Notes under the pieces: generated by a model
Seen by the model: the letters and a program-made list of their open reading frames with translations, nothing else
What the model was told of the DNA's origin: nothing
Databases searched by the model: none
Position numbers and translations under genes: made by a program
In this document: in pieces, positions 24,239 to 36,319 of the stretch
How positions within the stretch are numbered: the stretch's first letter is position 1
Layout: each line of letters opens with the position of its first letter
Origin: Zhengitettix transpicula
Lineage: Eukaryota > Arthropoda > Insecta > Orthoptera > Tetrigidae
Reading direction: 5' to 3'
DNA: 64,000 nucleotides
Assembly (NCBI GenBank): GCA_037074705.1
Contig: CM073590.1
Coordinates: 182,560,746-182,624,745, forward strand

Positions 24239-24850
24239 TCATGTAGCTTCACTAACTTTCTTTATTATTTCGGTTACCACACACCTGTCAGAAATTTTCT
24301 TTCACGACGGGCTAGAGACGATGTGTGGGTTTAAACTGGCGACGCAAGACTCGCAGAAAATTGGTGGGTTCTGGTTACGTTGTTGGCTCGGTCGAAACTC
24401 TGTTTGAACCTGGTTTGAAGGGGTCCCTATACAGATCACGTGGACTGATCAGAAGCTTAAAATCGTTCCCCGCCTTCCGCAAGTGGTAGGGGGTTTTTCT
24501 CTCCAACGTCGGAGTCACGTTCAGTCTTTAGTCTTGCTACAACTTTCTTGAAGTGAGGGAAGCTGCTGGGTACTTATATTCAGCCTTGTCTTTTTATATT
24601 AAACTTTATCTTTAACTTCATACCGATTTATGTTTTATGTTCATGTCTCTGGAAGGTACATAGATACCAAAACCCCCACGTTATCGACTTTCCTTTTTTC
24701 CTATTCGACACTGAAGAAGATACGGCGCTGGATTTTCCTCTGACCTGATTCGCCTCAGCCTGTTCATTTCCGCGACTTAGCCAGAACTAAAACTCTGTTA
24801 CATCCTTCTAATTTTGATCTGTAAGATTTAGCAGGTACGCAATATTACAA
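24239..24850 (+). repeat. Dispersed repeat DR-600, copy 2
   Basis: Homologous to 5103-5690 over its full length with scattered indels, including an extra T-rich stretch near 24575-24600. A frame entering from upstream (24113-24334) ends inside it. The first 30 bp, which encode the same short hydrophobic peptide string in both copies, are the best conserved part. Confidence 0.75.
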
Positions 24851-24990
24851 TAACTATCGACTTTAAATTTTGATATATATCGTGATTTAAAGTGATCCCA
24901 GTTTCATTAATTCTTAAAAAAATCATTATTATTCTTCTAAAAATTTTGGTATATTTTAACATTTCTTTCTTTTATTGTTTTTAACAATAT

Positions 24991-26008
24991 TGTAATAATT
25001 AAAGAAATCCTTAATTAATTTAATTTTAATTTAAAGATTTTTAAAGAGTTTACCTCACGTTAAGCGTCATTTATGTAATAATCAAATGGATGGCTTTTTA
25101 TTAAATGAAAAGTTCAAAATTAACAAACAAAAGATTTATTTATTTTGTAGCAACAAAAGATGATAAAAATTTAAAATATTAATTTCTCAGGGTCTCTACT
25201 GGGTTTGATAATGGACACAACAAGTTGTTTCAAAAATCTTATTAACAAACAGTTTACATTTACCTAATGATTACGTCGATAGAAATAAATTAAAAAGAAA
25301 AGAAATTAACTCTGATTGACTATTAAAATAGAACGAAATCTGACTTCTATCCTTTAATTACGTTTACAAAAATCATTATTTTTGTAATTTGTTACTCACA
25401 TCTGTCCAGCTGGTTCCAGCATTCCTTTTTGTTTTCGGAAGTAGACTATTGCAAAATTTTGACACTGATTCTAATATCGGCTCACAGATTTTTCACTCTT
25501 TAAGTCAACCTTGATAGGCTCCCAGGAACTCGGATGATCCTCCTTTTTGTCAGCTATCTGGTGACCGCTTGCCTTATATGAATCCTGTGATTCATAGATT
25601 TGCTAGTCTTTTTACCGCTTGGGACTTAAACCGGAACTTTTACTATTCCTAGCTGGCTACAGACGTACAAACTGCACTCCTTTCCTGGCAGCTGATAGAT
25701 GTAAAAAACTGCTAACTTCGCGATATTTACGGGATAATATTTCCGTGAATGTTTTTTGTAGTTTGTCTTAAATTCACCACTTTGTTTAATGATACATTAA
25801 ACGACGGCTAGTCTCAGCTCTATAATCATTTGTTCTGTCTTCCGACACCAACTGATCTATCATCCTAGTCTCGAGTTTTAGCGCGCATACGCCATTTTGA
25901 CTTTTCGACAAAGTAACAGAGCTTGGCTCCATTGAAGCTTTGGTAGCTCCTGCCGCTACAATTAAATTTTATGTCCAAACAATTAATGTCCAAATTAATT
26001 ACATTACA
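24991..26008 (-). mobile_element. LTR-AT family copy, 1018 bp, minus strand
   Basis: On the minus strand it starts TGTAATGTAATTAATT (26008 downwards) and ends AATTATTACA at 24991, with ATAT outside each end. The 5' part is very close to the copies at 48749 and 59254 (for example CCAAGCTCTGTTACTTTGTC). The 3' part has the CCCAGTAGAGACCCTGAGA motif near 25190-25208. Degenerate 40-45-bp CAGCCAG-type repeats lie around 25600-25700. Confidence 0.7.
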
Positions 26009-27678
26009 ATATATATATGCTCTACAGTTTGTATTTTTAGGATATGGGGTTGCTTATGTAAATTTTTTACACTGTCGTAATCTGTTTAATGATTTAAATT
26101 TAAGCTGTGCAAGAACCACTCGCTGTTTGTTTTATGAATAGATTTATCATTATTTATATGATTATATATTATTGTACTTGTAGGCCCGATATAGTTATTA
26201 TTACGATAATTTCAGTCAGTTTTATACATAACGTCCGGTTGATCGTTCACTGTCATTTTTTTTTACATTTGCTGCCAAATTATATTACAATTTTTTTTTG
26301 TTCAAATTGAGTTGTCACCACGAACAGAGTTGACTATTTTTATCTTTACATGTACGGTTAATTTGTTAAATTATTATATTATTCTTTGTACACATGATTA
26401 TGGAAATATTACTGAAAGTTCCATATTTTCAAAAGTAAGTATTTTATAACATTATCATTAGTTATTAAAATGGCGATTTATAAAAATATTGAAGACAGAA
26501 TACAAATCAATAATAAATCGTGCAATTAAATTAAAATTCTTGAATAAAAAGTGTTCTTTGGTTGATAAAACACTTTAAACGTCAGGTATAAAATCCAACA
26601 TTTTGTTGGCTGTAATAAATTTAATTAAGATAGTGGTCCTGCAGCTAGCCAAAGTCCCATATTTAATTTTTTCGAACTGTACTCAAACAGTCGTAGATTG
26701 AGTTGTAGTAAGGCTCAAGGGACACCTCTCGGCATTCAGAATGTGCCACCGGTTTTTCAGCACCGGTGCTTAAGCACGTGCAGTTTTGTTTCTTTGTGCT
26801 GAATAGACGAAACAACTCTGCGAGTGTCTTCAACCTGCAAGGACTGAAACAAGAACACGACGCATCCTGTATTCAACGAGAGATAGCAGCAACACCAGTT
26901 TACTGTTACAGGAAAACGTTTAAATAGTTTTCGGTCGACTATACAGAATACGGGAAATGTCAGTTGTTGGTGTACTTTCGGTAAATATGTTTAGTGAACC
27001 TGCTAGACATCCAGTGCAAATAATAGAATAAAACTAATGGAAAAGTTTCAAGAATGAGTGCTGTGTATCCGGTAAAACATTTTCGAATAGCGACACAACT
27101 TCCCAACGTGCGGTTAGTGAAATATTATTAAGGAACTGATTATGGTTCATACGAATTCTGTAAATAACTAAGTAGGTAATTATCTGTTTTAAGTTGTGAT
27201 TAGATAAATGAATAACGATTTTTGAGACTTATTATTTACCCGTAGAATTTATTGTCTCATTTTTTAAGATATTTTGGTTTGTTACTTTGTACTACATGAT
27301 TTTTGAGGTGGTCAATTTCAATACAGACAAACATTAATCGTTGTACACACAATTATATAATCACTTTACAGTGTCAATTTGAACGTTGAGTTGAACCTTA
27401 TAGTTGATACTCGAAGCATCCTCCAAGCCCTAATTGATTCAAACATGTGTCACAGATAATGCTTAGAGCGTAGATATTACTTTGTACATTGATGGAATTT
27501 TCGATTTATTATACTGCAATTTCGAAACTATCTACAGTGGAACCCGGAAGTCTTTGCAAGTCAAAATTATGGATACGCAAATTTGCATGCTTGAAAAAAT
27601 AAAATATTAGATTTTTAATGAGTTTTTCGCGGTTACGCAGCACATTTTCATTTATATATAAACTCAATGTTTTGAAAA
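26009..27678. other. Mostly unrecognised; GC-richer stretch 26630-26930
   Basis: No gene or repeat family assigned. 26630-26930 is of higher complexity and contains a CACCGGTTTTTCAGCACCGG inverted repeat near 26748-26767. CAGTGGAACCCGG at 27536 resembles some pogo/Tigger ends, but no partner was found. Confidence 0.4.
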
Positions 27679-27687
27679 ATTAATAGG

Positions 27688-28228
27688 GAACTACATCAAT
27701 CTGCGAGGGTTATTCTCTCGCAGGCAGAACCTTGTAGGAGAGACACGAAGGGGCTACCTTTGTGGATGCCTTTTCCTCTCCGTTTTTGAACTAAGGTTCC
27801 CACAAGCCGAGGCACCTCGGTCTGTTTTGAGAGGAGTATGTTCCGGGGTCACAGACCTTAGACATACGGTAAGAGTTGTCCGCTATTCCCATTGGAATAG
27901 TCGGCCAGCTGCCTCCTAAACTGGTCGAGGCTCGGAGAAGGGAATGCTGCGTCCCCACAGCAAACTCCTCTCTCGCTATCGGAAGGGCGTGGGACAAGCA
28001 CCCATGCCCGACCTACCTGATGCAGGTTTTTCTAGGGTTTGTCCTGAATTTCTTCAGGCGAATACCGGGTAGGATCCTTAAAATATAGCACGGGGGCCCT
28101 AGTTAACCCTTGGCTACCTTCCTCTACCCTTCCACATCCCCTCTTTCAAATCCCTTTCCTATGATATAAGAGGGTAGTTGCCACTATGTGGATTTCCCTA
28201 TACATAGCCTGTCTACACCCCAAAAAAA
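27688..28228 (+). mobile_element. RET500 retroposon, near full length
   Basis: The best reference copy. It has a 5' head (TATTCTCTCGCAGGCAGAAC), then the CTTTTCCTCTCCG block, the GCCGAGGCACCTCGG palindrome, the CGGCCAGCTGCCTCCTAAAC block and the 3' end CCTGTCTACACCCC with A8. It is flanked by the direct repeat ATTAATAGG (27679-27687 and 28229-28237), a target duplication of target-primed retroposition. No tRNA, 7SL or 5S head was recognised. Confidence 0.85.
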
Positions 28229-28237
28229 ATTAATAGG

Positions 28238-28771
28238 AAGGAAGCCTTCGAGGGAATTCTCTCGCAGGTGAACCTTCCCAGAGAGCTCTGGCGGAGGCTA
28301 CCTTTTGGGATGCCTTCACAACTCTCTGCTTTTTGAACTAAGGTTTCCAAATGCCGAGGCACCTCGGCCTGTTTTTAGAGGTGTATGTTCAGGGGTCGAA
28401 GACCTTGGGCATACGGTAAGAGTTGTCCGCTATTCTTATTGGAATAGTCGGCCAGCTGCCTCCTAAACCAGTCAAGGTATGGAGAGGGGAAATCTGTGAA
28501 CCCTTAGCTAACCCCTCTCCCGCCATCGGAAGGGCGTGAGACAAGTATCAAATGCCCGACCTACCTGATGCAGGTCTTTCTAGGGTTTTCCCTGCACCAG
28601 TTTCAGGCGAATTGCCGGTTAGGATCCTTAAAGCATAGCCTGGGAGCTGTATTTAACCCTTGGCTACCTTCTTCTACCATCCCCCCCCCCCTTTCAAATC
28701 CCTTCCTATGCTATTAAAGGGGAGTTTCCACCACGTGGATTTCCCTCATGTAGCCTGTTACCTAAAAAAAA
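28238..28771 (+). mobile_element. RET500 retroposon in tandem, near full length
   Basis: Follows the previous copy head-to-tail. It has the other tail subtype (CCTGTTACCT then A8) and is followed by ATTAATA (28772-28778), so both copies used the same target. It is more diverged from the consensus than its neighbour and was probably the earlier insertion. Confidence 0.85.
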
Positions 28772-28778
28772 ATTAATA

Positions 28779-30385
28779 AACAAATTACAATGGGAATGCT
28801 TAAATTCATTAAAATGTTTTAGTTTGTTCCTGTAAGAAACGTCACAATCTGAGCTGGAGATTTTTTGAACAACAGTGTTTAAGTGATAGAAGGACTACCG
28901 CGTACACAATTCCCCCGTTAATGTTGTTGCTTTCATCAGGTGTAAAAAATGAAAGGGCTATAATAAAGGCATGCAACTTAAAGCATATGACTCACTCAAA
29001 AGCAGAAGCCCTTACGATATATTACACATTACGTAAGCGGCATGGTTTTTGTGGCGTTGTGAGATATTTGTTTTGTTGCATAATTTTGTCGGTTGATTGA
29101 TTAATAAAGAATGCTAGAAGACGATGGCAGTGAAAGTCATCAATGTCGCGAATACTCTATCAGAAGCCCGCGAAGTCTTTATTCGGTTTATAGATTATTT
29201 CAAACGGACGTTTTTGTATTTTCAACTAACTGTTTGACAAGAATATTGATACGATCTATACTAACTTCATTGAGACAGAATATTTGTTAAGGTTGTAGAT
29301 TATTTTTACATTAGAATTTATAAAAAAATATTTCACCTTGATTGAAGCTTTCGATGATGAAGAATGATGATGTGTTGTTTTGGTTACGGTTTTCTAGTCT
29401 GAATATCTGTTCAATCTGGCAGAGATATTCTCAGAACCTAAAAATGTTACAAATGTCAATACTGTCTACTTGACTCTTGGGTTCTGAAAGTCACGAAATA
29501 GACGACCACGGTTTTTTTTCCTGATGGTTTAAATGAAAACTGACTACGAGTCTTAAATAGGATTTTTTCTGACTGTCTGTTAACACTTAAATATCTTTGG
29601 ATGTGGAAGGTACGTGTATAGTTAAGTTCAGTTATTCTTTTATAATACCACATTGAGTTGCATATTATCATGTATCACGTGATGGACAGAACAGGACACC
29701 ATCACCTGAAAGAAATACAACTTTAAAAAACAATATAAATCTCCTGTACAGGAAACACGACGGAAAAATTACTACGCACTTGTTTTCAATTTTCTCCCCA
29801 TATAGATATTAAAATAAATGTCCAAATCTAAATATCAGAGTTGACACTAATCTTCTAGCTAGCATCTAGCAGTAGCATCACTGACCGTAGCGGAGAAAGG
29901 GAAAAAAGAGATCGGAGCGCAGAGAACTTCTAGTCGACGCGGAGTCCAAAGGATAAACACTGCGTAATTCTCGGAAGCGTTATGAACTTTAATTGTTGTG
30001 CAAAAATAAGATTATTTTCTTATGGAGTAAAAAACCAATTAGAGTTCAGTTCGTTCCGAGCAATTGACCAGTGACCATGCTTTAGAAAAGAGAAATAAAA
30101 TATTGAAAAATAACCAAGTCTCGTCATTAATCGCAACCCGTGCTATCACACAAATAAATATATATATATATATATTTTAAATTTTCTTCCCGTGTGTGGT
30201 GTCGCAGCTAATACCGGAGTCCACCGCATATTTTCTTTATTTTAAGTCGCATCTACTACAGTGGCAATTAGCGACTGCCTGGTTACGTGAAGCTTACTTA
30301 TATATTATTATTTTTTTCCTTACAGACTAGTACATGGTTAAGTTGATATGTACTATAATATATAATAATATAATATATATAATAT
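28779..30385. other. Mostly unrecognised; possible LTR remnant 29860-30260
   Basis: No gene. Around 29860-30260 there is a GC-richer stretch, then AATAAA-type signals, a (TA)n tract and CTACTACA followed by GTGGCAATTAGCGAC. This last feature resembles an LTR end followed by a primer-site-like string. It could be a decayed Ty3/gypsy-type LTR, but no boundaries could be fixed. Confidence 0.3.
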
Positions 30386-31132
30386 TCTATATAATAAAAA
30401 AGGGAGTATATTTGTATGTATGTATGTTTGTATTTACGTTGTTCTTTATACAAATTTTATCGCGTGGACAGAATGCAACAAAAATTGGTGTACGTATTCT
30501 GCCAAAATCGAGAACCGGTACTGTGGGGGTGAGAAACCCCTAGAATAAACGTGGAAATAATTATAATTGAAATAAGTTACGAATTAGTGTTAAATTACTG
30601 CGCGAGACGATGACGTCATAAGTTTTCAAGACATTGACGCATCCTAAATATAGTTCTGTATTTCGTAATGAAATAAAGCAGAAATATTTTTATTTAATGT
30701 AAAGTATACATGTGGAAAGAATTATAATTAAAAACCGTGATCATTAAATATTAATTTACTGCGCGCCAAGAGACAATGACGTCACGCGAGAGAGAGACGT
30801 TACTACGCAACGAACAAAGGAAATATTTCCTTTATTAGGAATGAAATAAAGCAGAAATATGTTCTTTAAATAAAAAGTATAATTTTATACAGCAATATTC
30901 CATCGAATGATAATAAAGAAGAATACGAATTACTTTACCATCCTTGGGGAAAATGTAAGTTAATTTTCGCGCTGTATTAGTTGTGAGTCTAGCTAACAAT
31001 TTCATCAATGTAATATTTCGTAATGTTTATTATATCCTGAAATACTCAAGGAATATATTTAATTAATCAATTAAATACTTTTTCGAGTTTATATAAATAA
31101 GTACACGGGCAACGCCTGGCAACCAGCTAGTG
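30386..31132 (+). mobile_element. Non-autonomous Helitron, 747 bp (type 1)
   Basis: 5' end TCTATATAATAAAAAAGG, then GTAT repeats, the GTGGGGGTGAGAAACCCCTAG block, a TGACGTCACGCGAGAGAG block, and a 3' hairpin (CGGGCAACGCCTGG) before CTAG at 31129-31132, followed by T. The frame at 30334-30543 is not a gene. It is very close to the minus-strand copy at 18120. Confidence 0.75.
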
Positions 31133-31150
31133 TACTATAATTTCTCATAC

Positions 31151-31613
31151 TTAAACAACTAAATTAATGACTTTGGTAATAACGTAGTACTTTTTTTTTG
31201 CACATCGCATGTTTAATTCTTTTGTGTTTGTGTTCTCGAGGACGGAGAATCGTTGAGGGACAAATACCTTGCATATGGTTAATGTATGCATAATTGAAAG
31301 TTGCGCTTCACCACATTCACATTGGGGAGGATTGGAATTAGAGAAAATGTACGAGTGAGTTAAATACGAGTGGTTGGATCTGATTCTGGATAATGCAGAA
31401 TATTTACTTCTAGAAATACCTGGTGGGAACTTGAAGGCCGATGCGTTGTTGAGCAGACTCTGGAGTTGGCTGCTTTTGAGAGTCTCCCTTGTAATTTGGT
31501 TAATTTTCTTCCGTAAGAATATCCAAGTGTCTTCTCGGGTGTTCGTCGTCCTAGGTGGGGAGATCACTGAAGCTTTTTCTAGAGCATCAGCTGCTTTGTT
31601 CCCTGATATATTT
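31151..31613 (-). pseudogene. Non-LTR retrotransposon fragment: RNase H end and C-terminal zinc-knuckle-like region
   Basis: On the minus strand the frame reads GNKAADALEKA, matching the 'GNExADxLAK' end of LINE RNase H domains. It continues to SRIRSNHSYLTHSYIF...CECG...HTLTIC, matching the 'RLRxGHxxLTHxxL...CxxCG...HxLxxC' C-terminal region of I/Jockey/Loa-type elements. The open frame is 31151-31567; the RNase H part extends in frame up to about 31613. No upstream RT remains because the Helitron at 31655 begins there. It is a truncated relic between two Helitrons. Confidence 0.6.
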
Positions 31614-33047
31614 TGGTATGTAGACTGTATTAGATATTTTAGTTACAGTAATCTTCTATATAATAAAAAAGGATGTATATTTGTATGTATGTATGTATGT
31701 ATGTATGTATGTATTTACGTTGTTCTTTATACAAATTTTATCGCGCGGACAGAATTCAACAAAAATTGGTATATATATTCTGCCAAAATCGAGAACCGGT
31801 ACTGTGGGGGTGAGAAACCCCTAGAATAAACGTGGAAATAATTATCATTGAAATAAGTTACAAATTAGTGTTAAATTACTGCGCGCCAAGAGACCGTGAC
31901 GTCACATTTATCCGTTGGCGCGTGATACAAACGAGACTTTCACGCGAGATATTCACGCGCCATAAAAGTATAGTTCCTGTTTTTTGTAATGAAAAAAGCA
32001 GAAATATTTTCATTGAGTAAAAAGTATAAATATATCCAGCAATGTTCCATCGAATTATACTAGAAAACAGTACAAAATACTTTACAATCGTTGCGGAAAA
32101 TGTTAGTTAATTTAGTGAGTGCAATATGGCCACCATTTCTTTACATTTGGAATGTAGCTATCAATTTGATCACTTCAATCCTCCGTAATGTGCGAATACT
32201 GATGGACAATTATATCCTGCAATACTCAAGAAGTACTGTCTGAAGACTTACTGACAATTATTTGTTCGCGGAGAATTATATTTCTAAAGAATAACGATGG
32301 TATGGCTGTTGCTATTATGCAATTAAATTCTATGTATCTTATAGCTATTAAATTAATGCACTATCGAATAGGGAACATTTACAAAGTGCAATTAATGTAC
32401 TTTACGCAACGTATTATCTAAATTGAGAATTGTAAAAAATAAATGTGTGTAATATGTGACGTTCAACAAAATTTTTTAAAGTTCCTTGCCGAAAATATAA
32501 GTTAAATTTTGCAACCATCTTTATTTTTAAAAATATGGCGTCGTTTGTTTACATTCTGCGTTTCGAATGTATGTCGGCGTAGAATTATTTAATTTTATTG
32601 TATAAAGCTGGTCATAAAGTTCTATCGTATCTTGTATAATATTTCAGGCGATAACAAGGTACGATTCGTAAGTAATGTGTGATAAATACGTACGGAATCC
32701 CCAATAAAAATTTTTATATTGTTATTCAAATAATGCACTTTGGGTCAAAAGTATGTACGGAACTAGGAACATTTAGATTGGATTAAAAGTACAATTAATT
32801 TTACTGGACAATGTATTTCTGTACAATTGTAAAATTACTGCGTCTAATCTGTGTCGTTAAACAAAATTTTCAGGTTAGGTTAACACAAATTTTTTCTGAT
32901 TAAATTCTTTGTGAGTGATAATAAATCAGCTAATTTATATACTATTTTTGGGAAGAACGTTTTACCTGCACAATTTCTGAGCTATTAATCATAAGAACTG
33001 TCGAATTATTTCTAACGATATTCGTGAAAAAAATTGTTGTGTGTATA

Positions 33048-33487
33048 TCAGCTGTAAGCCCTATTTCTTAAAAATGATAAATAACCCTACCTAAGATATA
33101 TACAATTTATGAGCTATTTTCAGCATTTATTTTCAGTATAAAACATTATAAATATCTAAATTGGGAATAATTGTGACAACATATTTTATTTTTTGAGTTA
33201 ATTTTGAATATATTAAAATCAAAATATTTAAATTAGATGGAAAGCTTATAATATAGAGCTTTTTACCAAAATTTAATACACTCTTCATATAATTGTAGTT
33301 TTTTGCATAATTGCTGTGCATATCATGGCATTGTTGTGTATTGTATGTATATGTTCATTGTTAAATTTGATGTATTTTTCCTTCCCTAAGTAGCTGACAG
33401 TAAACAATAATATTGAATATGTATATATATATATATCTTAGGTAGGGTCATTTATCATTTTTAATAAATAGGGCTTACAGCTGATTT
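33048..33487. mobile_element. 440-bp inverted-repeat (MITE-like) element
   Basis: The arms 33048-33106 and 33430-33487 are near-perfect reverse complements, starting TCAGCTGTAAGCCCTATTT and ending CTACCTAAGATATATA. The interior is AT-rich and non-coding. It is nested in the 31655-36319 Helitron region. Confidence 0.7.
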
Positions 33488-34359
33488 TGCCTTGATGTTT
33501 CTCATATAACATATTCATACACATTATTTAAAACAATTCCCAAATTTGTATAAATACAAACACACACACACACAGATATATATGTATATATATATATTAC
33601 ATAACAGCTCATAAATGGAAAAATATTACATATGTAAATTTAACTAGCTCTTCCCAAATATGGAATCTAAATTAATGTGCACTACGTCAAAAGTTCATCT
33701 GATTGAGATTAATGTATGTGATGTTAGGTAAGTCAGTTCTAATTATTGAAGCTGATAAATCCATACTGAAGAGTAAAAACATAATTAACTATACATATAG
33801 AACCAAATGGTGATAATTTCGTTTTCTGAGATATGTCATAGTCAAAAATATTAATTCATTTGGATAGAAAATAGAGACAGATTCATTAATTTTCACATTT
33901 TTTTAGATAAACCCCCATATTCTGTTTAATAGGATTTAAAATGACAGTTATGTGCTACTGGCATATGTTGGGTTTTATCCATAAAGGGGTTAATATGTGA
34001 TGGTCTTATGCCAGTTACATCACGTGTTAACCATTAACCATATAGAATTAATTTCTCTATCAGGGCAAATATAAATAAAAACCCTGCACTCAGTTGCCTA
34101 TGTAAGAAAAAATCATGTATGTTTGTACATTATTTATAAACAATTAAACTTGTGGATAAATTGCAATAATCCTGGGTAGACATATTCTTAAAAATCTGGA
34201 AAAACTGTGGGGATAAGACTTGGCGAGGGTAGCGGGGTTGTAAATTAATAAAAACAACAGGTTAAAACAGTCAATATTTGCGTTGAGTAATTATTTGTCG
34301 GTGTCATTGGATTTGTTAGTGTTTTTCTGGATGAGAAAGGAGCACCCTTACAGGTGGGG

Positions 34360-36110
34360 GTGGAAATATTCAAACTTGCTAATATTGCAGATATTTTAGG
34401 CGGATAAAAATTTTTTGGGGTCAAAGAGATTCATATTGTTTCTACAGATGTTATATAAGTATAATTTCAACCCTTTTTTACTATAGGAAAGGAGCACTCT
34501 TACGAGTGTTAGTAGAAAATAACGCGTATACAACCGAGATAGGTGTCAAATCCAGGGTAATGGATGTCGGTGAGTTTAATTTTGTCATTCAATTGACCAT
34601 TTAACCTCGAGGGGTGGAGGGGGACGGGGGTTGAAATTTAAAAACATGAAATTACGGCCGATGTTAGCGTTGAATAAATGTATTTAGGGTTAATTAGTTT
34701 GATAGTATACTCATGTTATGTGTGTAAAATTTCAACCACTTGCAGCAGGAGGGGTTGAACGCTTACGGTTGGTGGTGGAGGGGAGTTTCACAGAAAATAA
34801 CGCTAAAACAACCGAGATTCAAGTCAAATCAAAGGTAATGCCTGACGTTTAGTTTATTTACGAAAATTTCAGCAACGCTCGATGGTTGACTGTGGTGAGA
34901 GGAGTTGGGCGGGGGTAGAAATTGTAAATAATGTTTTTAGGTCGTTTATTGCGTCGAATAGATATATTTCGGGATCAATGAGATTAATAAAATTTCTCTA
35001 TATGGTATCCGTGTATAATTTCAACTCCTTTCAGGATTTGGAGGGGAGCTGCCCTTAGGGTTGGTGGTGGAGTGGCATTACAAAAAAATAATGTAAAAAC
35101 AATCGAGATTATAGTCGAATCCAGGGTTATGGTAGCCGCTGAGTTTAATTATGACAATTAATTCGCCATTAACGCCAAGGGACGGGGTGGTCAGGGTGGA
35201 AATTTTGAAACATGTAATCGAGTTCCGTACTTGCTTTTAATAATTATTTTTAGCATTAATTTGATTGATAGTATTTCTACAACTTTATTTTTGTATAATT
35301 TTAACAACTTTCAGTTTGTAAGGCGAGCACGGGTAGGTGTGGAGGGGTGTTACAAGAAAATAACGCGAAAACAACCGAGATTCGAAAAAAATCGTGGTTA
35401 TGGATGTTGCTGAATTTATTTATGACAACCTGGTTAACGCGTAGAGGCGAGCGAGGGTGAGTGGGGCTGGGCGGACGTGGGTGGGGGTATAATATTAAAA
35501 AATGTTAACCTATCGATAGGTACGTCAAATAAATATTTAGCGGTGTTAATGACACTAATAATATTTTTTAATATAGTCTGTGTATAATTACAACCCCTAT
35601 AGACTCGATAGGAAAGAACCATGAAGGGTAGGTTTCATTACATAAAAATAACACACAGAACCGATATAGGAATCGAATATGAGGTTGTGGATGCCGCTGA
35701 GATTAATTATGACATTCAACTTGCAGTTTAACCCCCACGAGTAGGACTGAAGAGAGATAAAAATTTTCAAACATGTTAATCGGCCCACATTTGCGTCCAA
35801 TATATATTTTTCGGTATAATTTAAATTTATTATATTAAGGTCGATATTCTCTGTGAATAATTTCAATCTCTATCGCCATAGAAGGGGAGCACGCTTTGGG
35901 GTGGCGTTTGGTGTTTCGTTACATGAAAATATCGCGAATAGACCAAAATTTTGTGGTTATGGATGTCGATGAGTTTCATTGTGACAAACTGAATAACGCG
36001 CGGTGTGGGAGGGAGGGGGCCTGAACGGAGGTAGAAATTTACAAACGATGTTACCGGCCGATTTTTGCGTGGAAATTTTTCTTTGTTTAACCTACTGTAG
36101 CGGGGCTGGA
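34360..36110 (+). repeat. Degenerate tandem array, about 285-bp unit, six to seven copies
   Basis: Each unit carries, in order, GGGTGGAAATTTTCAAACATG, TTTTCGGGGTCAATGAGATT, TAATTTCAACCCCTTTC, a GGAGGGGAGCACC-like block, ACAACCGAGATT and GGTTATGGATGTCGCTGAGT. Units begin near 34360, 34620, 34910, 35185, 35475, 35750 and 36020. Single or double units occur in the Helitrons at 36320 and 44994. Confidence 0.75.
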
Positions 36111-36319
36111 AATTTTCAAACATGTTAAAACGACGATATATTCGTTCAATGAAACTATTTCAGGGTCAATGAGTTCAACTTCTTTCGGAATGGGAGGTGA
36201 ACATATTTGGGGATAGGGGTCGAGTTGTGTCATAAAATAACGCAAAAGCTACTTAGATTGGAGTCAAATCGGGGGTTATGGATAAACGACATCTCGGGCA
36301 ACGCCGGGCACCCAGCTAG

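Larger units (their letters stand above)
31655..36319 (+). mobile_element. Composite Helitron, about 4.7 kb, no helicase
   Basis: Begins with the type 1 5' end TCTATATAATAAAAAAGG and a (GTAT)n tract, matching the copies at 30386 and 50616 to about 32800. It ends with the hairpin CGGGCAACGCCGGG and CTAG (36316-36319), the 3' type shared with 36320-37890. Between them lie a 440-bp inverted-repeat element (33048-33487) and a tandem array (34360-36110). It could be one element or a 5' piece of one and a 3' piece of another. No Rep or helicase frame is present. Confidence 0.5.

Noticed and set aside
27536..27560. pogo/Tigger-like end CAGTGGAACCC
   Set aside because: No inverted partner or transposase relic within several kilobases.
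31374..31829. Plus-strand 151-codon frame
   Set aside because: Antisense to the LINE RNase H relic and then runs into a Helitron and its GTAT repeats.
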